A stretch of DNA of 64,000 nucleotides from an uncultured Lachnospiraceae bacterium (GCA_910585965.1 CAJUHH010000004.1:124001-188000); one strand, 5' to 3'; shown: positions 1 through 7,962, numbered from the stretch's first letter. Notes: a model not told the origin generated them from the sequence alone. Numbers and translations: made by a program.

Positions 1-61
1 AGCGTCGGCATATCATACCATAGAATGCATGGCGTTTTTTGCGAAAGAGAAGGCTGGGAAG

Positions 62-90
62 TTGAATTTGATTATAAATTATGGGATACT
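62..90 (+). promoter_or_regulatory. Weak candidate sigma-A promoter
   Basis: TTGAAT (62-67), 17 bases, then GATACT (85-90), about 50 bases before the flavodoxin-like gene. Spacing is ideal but the -10 is poor. Nothing else is recognisable in bases 1-142. Confidence 0.3.
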
Positions 91-142
91 TATCGGTAAG
101 AGGTTTATAAGACAGATTCATAGGAAAGGGCAGACGACAGGG

Positions 143-685
143 ATGGAAAAAAAGGTTATTATCATTTATAAGAGCAGCACAGGATTCACGAAAAGATACG
201 CAGAAATGATAGCGGAGGAAATAAACGGCACATTAGCAGATTTCCAAACGGTAACGGCAGAGACGCTGTCAGGATACGATACGGTGGTCTTTGGAAGCAG
301 GGCGCATGCGGGAATGATCGACGGGTATAAGAAAGCAAAGGAACTTTTTCAGAAAGCATCCGTCTGCCAATGGATTCTGTTCGTGACGGGGGCGACTCCG
401 AATACGGAGGTTGATGTGCTGGAGGAATTCTGGAAAAATAACCTGACAGAAGAGGAAAGGAAAAAAACACCGCATTTTTATATGCAAAGCGGGCTCTGTT
501 ATGAGAAAATGTCTTTGTTGGATAAAGGCATGATGAAGTTTATGGTCAGTATGATGAAAAAGAAGAAGGATAAGAACGATTATGAAAAAGGGATGGAGCG
601 GTCGATTGCCAGTTCCTTTGATATTTCTTCCAAGGAATATATCATGCCTTTGGTTTCTTTGCTGAGACAGGAAGGGGGCTTCTGA
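143..685 (+). CDS. Flavodoxin-domain protein
   Basis: A 180-residue soluble protein with a flavodoxin fold: a first beta strand, then the FMN phosphate-binding loop S11-T16 (SSTGFT) and a helix, and a 'TVVFGSRAHAG' segment at the second flavin loop. The family (Flavodoxin_5 / HemG-like) carries electrons on bound FMN; the redox partner is unknown. An in-frame start exists at 29, but ATG 143 is preferred because the flavodoxin strand begins there and the extra N-terminus matches nothing. The charged 'MMKKKKDK' stretch near the C-terminus could touch a membrane or partner. The macrodomain gene follows after 2 bases, so the two are probably co-transcribed. Confidence 0.75.
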   Translation: MEKKVIIIYKSSTGFTKRYAEMIAEEINGTLADFQTVTAETLSGYDTVVFGSRAHAGMIDGYKKAKELFQKASVCQWILFVTGATPNTEVDVLEEFWKNNLTEEERKKTPHFYMQSGLCYEKMSLLDKGMMKFMVSMMKKKKDKNDYEKGMERSIASSFDISSKEYIMPLVSLLRQEGGF

Positions 686-687
686 AA

Positions 688-1557
688 ATGGGAGAAAAGA
701 GTAAAGCAGATCTGTTCTTGGGAATGCTGAGGGAAGATGCCCTGGATGACGGGGCAAAAGGGAGTCCGCAGGGCGGCACGGGTTCCTTTATGGCCAGAAA
801 GATGAGAGCGGCCGTTGATGCCGGGGAAAAAAAGATGGCGATACGTTCGCTGATGAACATCCGCATGCCGAGGGAGGCATCGAAGGAAATGCTGGAAGCG
901 CAGGATGCTTATCTGCAAGAGGAGCTGGAGGCAAAGGGCGTGGTGTCTTGGAAGGAAATTCCCACTGTTGATGAGCAATATGGAAGCCGCCGCCCGTTTG
1001 CCGACAGGATATCTATCTGGCAAGGGGATATTACGAGGCTGCGGATAGGAGCTATCGTCAACGCGGCCAATTCGCAGCTGCTTGGCTGTTTTGTGCCATG
1101 CCATCGATGCATTGACAATGCAATCCACAGCGCTGCAGGGATGCAGCTTCGGGAAGAGTGCCATCGCATTATGGAGCAGAGGCGGGCCAGGTATGGAAAA
1201 AGGTATGAAGAACCGACAGGGACGGCTACTTTGACCAAAGGCTATAATCTGCCTTGCGATTACGTCGTACATACGGTAGGGCCGATTGTGTACGGCAGAC
1301 TGACGGATTCCCTTTGTGAAGACCTAAGGAACTGCTATCAAAATGTGCTGGAATGCTGTATGGCAGGCAACATCCGAAGCGTGGCATTTTGCTGTATATC
1401 CACAGGAGAATTCCATTTTCCGAATGATGAGGCGGCCAGGATCGCGGTGGACACGGTTGCCCGCTTCTTTAAGGAAAACCCGGATGCCATGGACAGAGTA
1501 GTATTCAATGTATTTAAGGACGAAGACAGGATATGGTATGAAAAAAGGTTAGCGTGA
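688..1557 (+). CDS. Zinc-type macrodomain protein-ADP-ribose hydrolase
   Basis: A 289-residue protein. Residues 1-100 are a helical N-terminal region and about 105-289 a macrodomain. The ADP-ribose loop is N125-AAN-S129, and the zinc site is the C134/C138/H139/C141 cluster (GCFVPCHRC) of the SauMacro/SpyMacro class, whose members remove mono-ADP-ribose from proteins. The second phosphate loop is 'CISTGEFHFPNDEAA'. Length and layout fit that class. In Firmicutes these enzymes often sit with a SirTM ADP-ribosyltransferase and a lipoylated GcvH-like protein, and neither is visible here. A GGAAGGGGG ribosome site precedes ATG 688. The stop codon lies inside a base of the hairpin element that follows. 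Confidence 0.88.
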   Translation: MGEKSKADLFLGMLREDALDDGAKGSPQGGTGSFMARKMRAAVDAGEKKMAIRSLMNIRMPREASKEMLEAQDAYLQEELEAKGVVSWKEIPTVDEQYGSRRPFADRISIWQGDITRLRIGAIVNAANSQLLGCFVPCHRCIDNAIHSAAGMQLREECHRIMEQRRARYGKRYEEPTGTATLTKGYNLPCDYVVHTVGPIVYGRLTDSLCEDLRNCYQNVLECCMAGNIRSVAFCCISTGEFHFPNDEAARIAVDTVARFFKENPDAMDRVVFNVFKDEDRIWYEKRLA

Positions 1558-1683
1558 AAAGTACTTCTAACCACTCGCAGCATAGGCTGCTTCGCGGAGA
1601 AGTACTAGACTTGCTTTGCAAGTCTTTTTCACGCCGAAGAATGCCTGAAAAGCGGCATTCTTCACACGGAAACTTTAGTTCCG
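1552..1683 (+). other. Multi-branched inverted-repeat element
   Basis: The intergenic DNA folds into nested perfect stems. The outer stem GCGTGAAAA (1552-1560) pairs with 1626-1634. Inside it, 1561-1568 pairs with 1598-1605, 1577-1581 with 1586-1590, and GACTTGC (1608-1614) with GCAAGTC (1618-1624), the last followed by five T. A 10-bp hairpin (1636-1645 with 1654-1663) and a short CGGAA/TTCCG hairpin (1667-1683) follow. The T-run hairpin could terminate the upstream operon. The whole could be a mobile palindromic repeat or an RNA leader for the Memo gene. Confidence 0.6.
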
Positions 1684-1699
1684 CAGAATGGAGGATAAA

Positions 1700-3130
1700 A
1701 TGGGAATTGCAGGAGCATTTATGGTTCCGCATCCGCCGTTGATCGTGCCGGATGTGGGCAAAGGGGAAGAAAAGAAGATAGGGAATACGATCCGGGCTTA
1801 TCAGGAGGCAGCCAGAAGGATCGGGGAGATCCGGCCGGAGACGATCGTGCTGGTTTCCCCGCATCAGACGATGTATGCGGATTATTTCCATATATCGCCG
1901 GGCAAAGGGGCAAAAGGCGATTTGGGGCAGTTTCGTGCCGGGAATGTGAAAATAGAAGTTTCTTATGACACGGAGTTTGTGGAAAAATTATGCAGGATGG
2001 CGGATATCAGGGAGATTCCGGCAGGAACGATGGGAGAGCGGGAGAAACGGCTGGACCATGGAACGATGGTGCCGCTATATTTTGTGGAACAGTATTGGAA
2101 GGAATACCGGCTGGTCAGGATCGGTTTGTCCGGCCTGCCATTGATCCGCCATTATGAGCTTGGACAGTGCATTCAAAGGGTTTCGGAGGTTTTAGGAAGA
2201 AAGACAGTGCTGATCGGCAGCGGGGATCTGTCCCACCGGCTGAAAGAAGACGGGCCGTACGGCTACCGGGAGGAAGGGCCGGCCTATGACAGCCGCGTGA
2301 TGGATGTCATGGGAAGGGCAGCTTTTGGGGAACTGCTGGATTTTTCGGAAGATTTCTGCGAAAAGGCGGGAGAATGCGGCCACCGCTCTTTTACGATGAT
2401 GGCGGGGGCGTTGGATCGGATCGAGGTTGAGGCGGAAGTGCTTTCTTATGAAGGACCTTTCGGCATCGGCTACGGCATCTGCTGTTATAAGCCTTGCGAT
2501 GTACGGAGGGAAAATTCTTTCCCGGAACAATCTTTCCCGGAAAGTGCCTTTCCAGAAAGGAACTTCGGGGAGCAATATGAGGAAAGGGAAAGGAAGCGGA
2601 TGCAGGAGCGGAGGGAAAACGAGGATGCCTATGTGCGCCTGGCTCGGGAAACGATAGAAGAATATGTGAGAAATGGAGGGAAGATCAAAGTGCCGGAAGG
2701 GCTGCCGGGGGAAATGTACAACAAAAGGGCAGGAGCCTTTGTTTCTATTAAGAAAGAAGGGCGGCTGAGGGGCTGCATCGGGACGGTATGCGCGGTACAG
2801 GCTTCCATTGCGGAAGAAATTATAGAAAATGCGGTCAGCGCTTCCACCAAAGATCCCCGTTTTCTGCCCATAGAGCCGGAGGAACTGGAGAAGCTTGTGA
2901 TCAGCGTGGATGTGCTGGGGGATATGGAGAAGATTGCCTCCCCGGACGAGCTGGATGTAAAAAGATATGGAGTGGTTGTGACGAAGGGATATAAAAGAGG
3001 GCTGCTGCTTCCGGACCTGGACGGCGTGGATACTGTGGAGGAACAGATAGCGATCGCAAAAGACAAGGCGGGGATCAAAGCGGGGGAAGAAGTGGAATTG
3101 GAGAGATTCGAAGTAGTCCGGCATAATTGA
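1700..3130 (+). CDS. Memo-AMMECR1 fusion (AmmeMemoRadiSam system)
   Basis: A 476-residue fusion. Residues 1-270 form a Memo domain related to class III extradiol dioxygenases, with metal-site-like histidines in 'PHPP', 'SPHQTMYADYF', 'DHGTMVPLYF' and 'GDLSHRL'. After a charged linker rich in E/F/P repeats, about 310-476 is an AMMECR1 domain with its hallmark LRGCIG at 356-361. These two proteins recur with a radical SAM enzyme; the chemistry of the system is not settled. ATG 1700 is chosen over ATG 1688 because GGAGG at 1690-1694 is well placed for it and the Memo strand starts at once. The radical SAM partner starts 23 bases after the stop, so they form one operon. Confidence 0.9.
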   Translation: MGIAGAFMVPHPPLIVPDVGKGEEKKIGNTIRAYQEAARRIGEIRPETIVLVSPHQTMYADYFHISPGKGAKGDLGQFRAGNVKIEVSYDTEFVEKLCRMADIREIPAGTMGEREKRLDHGTMVPLYFVEQYWKEYRLVRIGLSGLPLIRHYELGQCIQRVSEVLGRKTVLIGSGDLSHRLKEDGPYGYREEGPAYDSRVMDVMGRAAFGELLDFSEDFCEKAGECGHRSFTMMAGALDRIEVEAEVLSYEGPFGIGYGICCYKPCDVRRENSFPEQSFPESAFPERNFGEQYEERERKRMQERRENEDAYVRLARETIEEYVRNGGKIKVPEGLPGEMYNKRAGAFVSIKKEGRLRGCIGTVCAVQASIAEEIIENAVSASTKDPRFLPIEPEELEKLVISVDVLGDMEKIASPDELDVKRYGVVVTKGYKRGLLLPDLDGVDTVEEQIAIAKDKAGIKAGEEVELERFEVVRHN

Positions 3131-3153
3131 TCCGGGCAGAAAGAGAGGGCGCT

Positions 3154-4047
3154 ATGGATATGTTGTTTACAGAAACTTCATCCGTGAAAATAACATGCCG
3201 CACTTGCATGCACCGCTGCCGCCTTTCGCCGGGGCAGAGAGGAATCTGTCTTGCGAGAAAAAATGAAGGAGGGCAGATTATATGCGACAATTATGGCATG
3301 GCCACATCTCTGGCGCTGGATCCGATCGAGAAAAAGCCGTTGAAAATGTTCCGTCCGGGAAGCCTGGTCCTGTCGGTTGGAAGCTTTGGCTGCAATTTGA
3401 AATGCCCGTTCTGCCAGAACCATGAGATTTCCATGGCGGGGAGGGAAGAGGCAGAAGAAACGACAGGAGCGGTTTATATTTCGCCGGAAGCTTTGGCTGG
3501 CAAGGCATTGGAATACAAGCCAAGGGGCAATATCGGAGTTGCTTTTACTTATAATGAGCCGATGGTGGGCTGGGAATATGTGCGGGATACGGCGAAACTG
3601 GTAAAAGAAGCCGGCATGGACAATGTGTTGGTGACAAATGGTTCGGCTTCCATAGAGGTGCTGGAGGAGGTGCTTCCTTTTATGGATGCCATGAACATTG
3701 ATTTAAAAGGTTTCCGGGAAGATTACTATCGGAAGCTGGGCGGGGATCTGGAAACGGTAAAAGAATTTATTGTCCGGGCAGCCAGAGACTGCCATGTGGA
3801 AGTGACGACGCTGATCGTACCCGGGGAGAACGACAGCATAGAAGAAATGGAAGAAGAGGCGGACTGGATCGCGTCTATCGGCGCTATGGCCGGAAGGACT
3901 GGGAGCAGGGGGATACCGCTGCATATAAGCCGTTTCTTCCCGCAGTACCGTGTGGCGGACAGGGAGGCTACGGATGTGGGACAGATATACCGCCTTGCGG
4001 AGACGGCAAAGAAGTATTTGAAAAATGTGTTTACAGGTAATTGCTGA
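3154..4047 (+). CDS. amrS: AmmeMemoRadiSam system radical SAM enzyme
   Basis: A 297-residue radical SAM protein. The [4Fe-4S]/SAM motif is C80-x3-C84-x2-C87 (CNLKCPFC). An N-terminal cysteine cluster C15, C18, C22, C32 resembles that of pyruvate-formate-lyase-activase-like AmrS proteins. 'TYNEPMVGWEY' and 'MNIDLKGF' are family blocks in the partial TIM barrel. Start ATG 3154 follows AGAGAGGG at 3142-3149; a TTG at 3127 would overlap the Memo gene and lacks a ribosome site. Its place directly after the Memo-AMMECR1 fusion makes this a complete compact system. The substrate is unknown. Confidence 0.92.
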   Translation: MDMLFTETSSVKITCRTCMHRCRLSPGQRGICLARKNEGGQIICDNYGMATSLALDPIEKKPLKMFRPGSLVLSVGSFGCNLKCPFCQNHEISMAGREEAEETTGAVYISPEALAGKALEYKPRGNIGVAFTYNEPMVGWEYVRDTAKLVKEAGMDNVLVTNGSASIEVLEEVLPFMDAMNIDLKGFREDYYRKLGGDLETVKEFIVRAARDCHVEVTTLIVPGENDSIEEMEEEADWIASIGAMAGRTGSRGIPLHISRFFPQYRVADREATDVGQIYRLAETAKKYLKNVFTGNC

Positions 4048-4051
4048 TGAG

Positions 4052-4090
4052 TTTCCGGCCTTGGACAGTTTGTTTGTCCAAGGCCGGAAA
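4052..4090. terminator. 16-bp hairpin between convergent genes
   Basis: Perfect 16-bp inverted repeat (4052-4067 with 4075-4090), 7-base loop, between the ends of the convergent radical SAM and ROK kinase genes. The arms start in TTT and end in AAA, the reverse of a normal bidirectional terminator, so neither strand gets a long U tract. A termination or 3'-end protection role is inferred from position and stem strength. Confidence 0.5.
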
Positions 4091-4097
4091 AAGATCT

Positions 4098-5009
4098 TTA
4101 TGATTCGCTATGGTCCAATTGTTTTTTATATTGGGAGGCAAGATAATTTGCGCCTAACAACCCGGCGGTATTTCCTAAAGCGGCGGGTTTGATTTTCACA
4201 TGGGCAAAATTCGGCATAATGTTCTGGTCGAGTTTGGACTGGATTTGCTCTATAATATAAGGCTGCACCATAATGCCTCCTCCGAGGATCACGCAGGAAG
4301 GGTTGAAAATATGGATCAGGGTGGTCAGGCCGAAAAGGATTTCTGTGATCCAGCAATCTACGATGGGTTTGATTTCTTCATCGCCGATGCGTTCAAAGAT
4401 CTTCTTTCCATCCGTGAGAGAAGGATCAAAGGCGGATGTTGCGTTTACCAGGGCTGTCGTGGATGCATAACGTTCATAACAGCCGTCAAAAAAATCGGAA
4501 CCGAAGGTTCTGGCCGTCCCATGGGTGACAATAGCGCCGAATTCCCCCGCAGAAAAACTGGAGCCATGGTATATCTGCTTATCGTGGACGATGGCGCCGC
4601 CTACTCCTGTGCCATAAGTAAGGCAGAGGAAGTCGGGATATTCCTGCCCGGCACCGTAAACGGCTTCGCCGATGGCGGCGGAATTGACATCATTTTCTAC
4701 TGCGACCGGAAGGTGGAAAATAGTCTCCAGTTCCCGGCGTATCTGGGTTCCCGTGTAATCGGGAAGATTGCTGTTGGCGTAAATAATGGATCCTTTGGAT
4801 GAGTCTACTTGTCCTGCGGTGCTGATGCCGATAGCATCGCATGCTGTTTTCTCCATGATGGATCTGATGAGGCCGATCAATGTATCCATAACATGCCTCC
4901 CCCCCCTGAGGGCGTGGGTAGGAATTTCATTTACCTGGAGTAGTTTATCATTTTCACAAATACCATATTTAATTGCAGTGCCGCCGATGTCAAATACGAG
5001 ATTTTTCAT
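4098..5009 (-). CDS. nanK: ROK-family sugar kinase, probable N-acetylmannosamine kinase
   Basis: A 303-residue ROK protein. It has the N-terminal phosphate loop 'DIGGTAIKYG' (D7), the catalytic block 'ENDVNSAAIGE', the ATP motif 'GTGVGGAIV', and 'GGGIMV' near the C-terminus. Next to nanE, a yhcH homologue and a lyase, the likely reaction is ATP-dependent 6-phosphorylation of ManNAc. The usual ROK zinc motif CxCGxxGCxE is absent: the region reads 'HGTARTFGSDFFDGCYERYAS', with one Cys. It is last of the three-gene leftward operon, 41 bases after the YhcH gene. A general glucokinase/fructokinase role is the alternative. Confidence 0.82.
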   Translation of the reverse strand: MKNLVFDIGGTAIKYGICENDKLLQVNEIPTHALRGGRHVMDTLIGLIRSIMEKTACDAIGISTAGQVDSSKGSIIYANSNLPDYTGTQIRRELETIFHLPVAVENDVNSAAIGEAVYGAGQEYPDFLCLTYGTGVGGAIVHDKQIYHGSSFSAGEFGAIVTHGTARTFGSDFFDGCYERYASTTALVNATSAFDPSLTDGKKIFERIGDEEIKPIVDCWITEILFGLTTLIHIFNPSCVILGGGIMVQPYIIEQIQSKLDQNIMPNFAHVKIKPAALGNTAGLLGANYLASQYKKQLDHSES

Positions 5010-5050
5010 ATTAAGAGCCGTCTCCTTTCCAAATTGATAAGGTTTATAAA

Positions 5051-5500
5051 TTATATATGTACTTTAAACACACATTTTTTTAAGCGGGTATCATCCGATA
5101 CAGCAATTCCTGGTTTGTGGGGTTCTTCTGCCATGCACAGGATAAAATTGCCGGGACCCATCGTGCAGGAAGCCAGGTCGGGGCATTGAACCGTCCCGAA
5201 GTCTGAGGAGGCATCATAGCTGTCAACGGACATAGCGCCCGTATCCCCGGTATGGATGGCTTCTGTGCCGGAAAGATCAATTTGTATATCCATATATTTC
5301 TTGTGAATCTCATAGCTTTTCGTTTCTAGAGGGCCGGCGGCTGCTTCCATTACATTTATATATACATGGTCGCCGTCCAGTTCCGTCCTGCCCAGGGGGA
5401 GGGCGGAAAGGTCATTTTGCAGAATATAATCGATGGCGGTATCCAGATTCCTGTTCATTCCTTTATACCGGCCGATATTTACAAGCTTGTCATAAATCAT
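5051..5500 (-). CDS. YhcH/YjgK/YiaL-family protein (DUF386)
   Basis: A 149-residue cupin-like protein starting MIYDKL. Family blocks are 'HKKYMDIQIDLSGTEAI' in the middle and 'FILCMAEEPHKPG' toward the end, with metal-site-like His and Glu. Members found with sialic-acid genes have been proposed to speed anomer interconversion of sialic acid or ManNAc. ATG 5500 is chosen because GGAGAGGAG lies 7 bases ahead of it; the ATG 18 bases upstream lies in that ribosome site. It sits between nanE and the ROK kinase in the same leftward operon. Confidence 0.85.
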   Translation of the reverse strand: MIYDKLVNIGRYKGMNRNLDTAIDYILQNDLSALPLGRTELDGDHVYINVMEAAAGPLETKSYEIHKKYMDIQIDLSGTEAIHTGDTGAMSVDSYDASSDFGTVQCPDLASCTMGPGNFILCMAEEPHKPGIAVSDDTRLKKCVFKVHI

Positions 5501-5549
5501 AACAGTTCTCCTCTCCAATGCTGGCTGCTGTATTTTTCATTTCAGCTTT

Positions 5550-6251
5550 TCATTGTTCGATAGCCTTATAAAAGCGCTGCGCGATTTCCAGGGGTCTGGT
5601 GATGGCGCCTCCCACGACTACGGCATGGACGCCGAGTTCCAGCATTTTTTTCGCCTGGTCGGGATAATGTACTTTGCCTTCTGCAATGACGGGGATTTCC
5701 ACATCCTTGACGAGCCGTGAGACAAGTTCAAAATCGGGGCCGTCAACTTTGGGGGAATACGGAGTATAACCGCTTAAGGTGGTTCCTACCAGGTTGACGC
5801 CGCATTTCCATGCGTTGACTCCTTCTTCATAGGTAGAAACATCCGCCATCAGAACGATATCCGGGTATTTTTCCCGGATCTGCGCCAGGAATTCATTAAT
5901 CGTAGTTCCATCGCCGCGGGTGCGGTTTGTGCAGTCCAAAGCGACAATGTCGGATTCTGCTGCGACCAGCTCGTCGATTTCCTTCATCGTCGGCGTAATA
6001 TACGCATCGTAGCCCTCGTAAGTGCGTTTGATCAGTCCGATGACAGGCAGGCCGGTTGCTTTTTTGATTTCCACCACATCTCTTACGCTGCTGGTGCGGA
6101 TGCATTTGCAGCCTGCCATCTGAGCGGCTTTCGCCATAAAAGGCATGAGTGACATTTCTTCGCAGTATAACGGCTCGCTGGGAAGCGCCTGGCAGGAAAC
6201 GATAATGGAATGACGGGTTGCGGCTAAAATTTCTTCCAGAGTTTGTTTCAT
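5550..6251 (-). CDS. nanE: N-acetylmannosamine-6-phosphate 2-epimerase
   Basis: A 233-residue TIM-barrel protein of the NanE family. It converts ManNAc-6-phosphate to GlcNAc-6-phosphate, the last dedicated step of sialic-acid catabolism. Family blocks: 'SIIVSCQALPSEPLY' (start), 'VIGLIKRTYEGYDAYITPT', 'IVALDCTNRTRGDG', 'LMADVSTYEEG', 'GTTLSGYTPYSP' and 'IPVIAEGKVHYP' plus 'VVVGGAITRP' for phosphate binding. Length is standard. It is first of the leftward operon, 32 bases downstream of a near-consensus -10. Confidence 0.94.
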   Translation of the reverse strand: MKQTLEEILAATRHSIIVSCQALPSEPLYCEEMSLMPFMAKAAQMAGCKCIRTSSVRDVVEIKKATGLPVIGLIKRTYEGYDAYITPTMKEIDELVAAESDIVALDCTNRTRGDGTTINEFLAQIREKYPDIVLMADVSTYEEGVNAWKCGVNLVGTTLSGYTPYSPKVDGPDFELVSRLVKDVEIPVIAEGKVHYPDQAKKMLELGVHAVVVGGAITRPLEIAQRFYKAIEQ

Positions 6252-6282
6252 CGTAATCAGATCCTTTCATAATTTTTTGCTA

Positions 6283-6311
6283 ATTATACCATATGCGCCT
6301 TTTCATGTCAT
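6283..6311 (-). promoter_or_regulatory. Sigma-A promoter for nanE operon
   Basis: Read leftward: ATGACA (6306-6311), exactly 17 bases, TATAAT (6283-6288). One mismatch to consensus in the -35. It drives nanE, the YhcH-family gene and the ROK kinase. Confidence 0.8.
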
Positions 6312-6322
6312 TAAAATGAAAA
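6300..6322. promoter_or_regulatory. Candidate RpiR operator 1
   Basis: Inverted repeat TTTTCAT (6300-6306) / ATGAAAA (6316-6322) overlapping the -35 of the nanE promoter. The same ATGAA/TTCAT half-sites occur in a second palindrome at 6421-6438. Binding by the RpiR-family regulator encoded at 10784 is inferred. Confidence 0.45.
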
Positions 6323-6370
6323 TAAATTCCCGTAAAAAAAATATTTTAAAAAATTTTTTCTGGAAATATA

Positions 6371-6399
6371 TTGACAATAGAGAACGTATATTGTACAAT
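6371..6399 (+). promoter_or_regulatory. Sigma-A promoter for sialic-acid transport operon
   Basis: TTGACA (6371-6376), 17 bases, TACAAT (6394-6399). Near-perfect consensus, about 70 bases before the binding-protein gene. Confidence 0.85.
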
Positions 6400-6420
6400 T
6401 TTAACAAATAGCGGTTAAGC

Positions 6421-6438
6421 TATGAAAAGCAATTCATA
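6421..6438. promoter_or_regulatory. Candidate RpiR operator 2
   Basis: Palindrome TATGAA-6-TTCATA in the 5' leader, about 20 bases downstream of the -10 of the transport promoter. A protein bound here would block elongation. A looser TTCAA/TTGAA repeat follows at 6442-6455. Confidence 0.4.
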
Positions 6439-6467
6439 ATTTTCAACAATTTGAAGGAGGAAAGAGA

Positions 6468-7895
6468 ATGAAAAAGTTAGTAGCATTACTTTTGGCTGGA
6501 GTCATGACATTTTCATTAGCAGCATGCGGCAGTTCACCGGCTCCTGCAGAAGAGCCTGCAGCACCTGCTGAAGAAGCGGCTCCTGCTGAAGAAGCGGCTC
6601 CTGCTGAAGAAGCAGCGCCGGCAGAGGAAGCGGCTCCCGCTGAAGAGGCAGCTCCCGCTGAAGAAGGAAGCGTAGCGGCAGACATTACTTTATGGACATA
6701 TCCGATCGGCAAGTTCGGCGATTCGGCGACAGTGGATGGATTTATTACGGCGTTCAACGCAGTATATCCTGATATCCATGTATCGGTGGAATATCTGGAT
6801 TACCAGTCCGGTGACGACCAGGTAACGGCAGCAATCGAAGCAGGGACAACGCCTGACGTTATTATGGAAGGTCCGGAACGTCTGGTAAGCAACTGGGGCG
6901 CAAAGGGCAAGATGGTTGACCTTGCAGACCTTTGGGATGAAGAAGCTCTGGCAGACATCTCCGCAACCAGCGAAGCAGTAGTTGCAGCTTGTAAATCCGC
7001 AAGCGGCGCTTACTATGAGTATCCTCTTTGCATGACGACTCATACAATGGCAATCAACCAGGAATTGTTTGAAGCAGCAGATGCTATGCAGTACATAAAT
7101 GATGACCGTACATGGACGACCGAGAATTTTGAAAAAGCTTTGCAGGCTCTGAAAGATTACGGCGTTGAGACGACCGGCGTTGTATATTGCGGCGGCCAGG
7201 GCGGCGACCAGGGTACACGTGCATTGGCAATGAACCTTTACAATGCAGAATTTACAAATGCAGAACATACAGAGTGGACGATGAACAGCGAAGCTGGCGT
7301 TAAGGGCCTTCAGAAGCTGGTTGAATGGTCAGATGCAGGATTATTGAGCTATGACTCCGGTGCAGTTGCATCCGATGAAATCCAGTTGTTTGCAAATGAG
7401 ACAATCGCAATGAGCTTCTGCTGGAATGCAGCAAACCAGCTGACATATGCGGCAGAAACAGCATTTACACCTTATCCGGTAGCATTCCCTTCCGAGACAG
7501 GAACACCTGAGCTTTGCGGCGGTATCTGGGGCTTTGGTATTTTTGACAACGGCGATGCAGATAAGATTGCAGCAGCAAAAATCTTTATTGAATTTATTTG
7601 CGACGATGCGACACAGGGTCCGATCAGTATAGCAAATACGGGCTTCTTCCCGGTACGTTCTTCTTATGGCAACATCTATGCAGGAACAGAAGACGAAGAG
7701 CGTATGGAAATGTATGCAAGCTTCCAGCAGTGGCTGGGCGATTACTATAACGTAACGCTGGGCTGGGCTGAGCAGCGTACCGCATGGTGGAACATGCTTC
7801 AGCAGATTTTTGACGGTGAAGATGTTCAGGCAGCAGCAGATGCTTATGTAGAGACATGTAACACGGCTACAGCGGATGCTTCTGCGGCAAACTAA
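6468..7895 (+). CDS. Sugar ABC transporter substrate-binding lipoprotein (probable sialic acid)
   Basis: A 475-residue extracellular solute-binding protein (cluster 1, CUT1 type). Residues 1-19 are a lipoprotein signal ending in the lipobox LAAC with C20 as lipid anchor. Residues 31-66 are six copies of AAPAEE, a flexible acidic spacer. From about 70 ('DITLWTYPIGKFG') to the end is the periplasmic-binding-type fold, with 'IAMSFCWNAAN' and C-terminal 'LQQIFDGEDVQAAADAY'. A strong GGAGG ribosome site precedes it. Two permease genes and a lyase follow, so sialic acid or a derivative such as a 2,7-anhydro form is the likely ligand. A terminator after the gene should make it more abundant than the permeases. 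Confidence 0.88.
   Translation: MKKLVALLLAGVMTFSLAACGSSPAPAEEPAAPAEEAAPAEEAAPAEEAAPAEEAAPAEEAAPAEEGSVAADITLWTYPIGKFGDSATVDGFITAFNAVYPDIHVSVEYLDYQSGDDQVTAAIEAGTTPDVIMEGPERLVSNWGAKGKMVDLADLWDEEALADISATSEAVVAACKSASGAYYEYPLCMTTHTMAINQELFEAADAMQYINDDRTWTTENFEKALQALKDYGVETTGVVYCGGQGGDQGTRALAMNLYNAEFTNAEHTEWTMNSEAGVKGLQKLVEWSDAGLLSYDSGAVASDEIQLFANETIAMSFCWNAANQLTYAAETAFTPYPVAFPSETGTPELCGGIWGFGIFDNGDADKIAAAKIFIEFICDDATQGPISIANTGFFPVRSSYGNIYAGTEDEERMEMYASFQQWLGDYYNVTLGWAEQRTAWWNMLQQIFDGEDVQAAADAYVETCNTATADASAAN
6558..6665 (+). repeat. Six 18-bp tandem repeats encoding AAPAEE
   Basis: Six in-frame copies of an 18-bp unit inside the lipoprotein gene, encoding residues 31-66. Copies differ mostly at third codon positions. 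Copy number could vary by slippage without changing frame. Confidence 0.9.
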
Positions 7896-7928
7896 AAAGA
7901 GTCAGGTCTTGGTTAACTGATATTTTAT

Positions 7929-7962
7929 AGGGTACCCTCCAAAGGGATGGGTACCCTTTTTT
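7929..7962 (+). terminator. Intra-operon terminator
   Basis: 9-bp stem (AGGGTACCC, 7929-7937, with 7949-7957), 11-base loop, then a T run to 7962. It lies between the binding protein and first permease and probably lets only part of transcription through. Confidence 0.85.

Noticed and set aside
1554..1742. 62-codon frame across the intergenic hairpin region
   Set aside because: It is made of palindromic arms, has no ribosome site and resembles no protein; the RNA/DNA structure explains the region better.
2192..3124. 310-codon frame opposite the Memo-AMMECR1 gene
   Set aside because: Phe/His/Arg-rich antisense frame without motifs or ribosome site.
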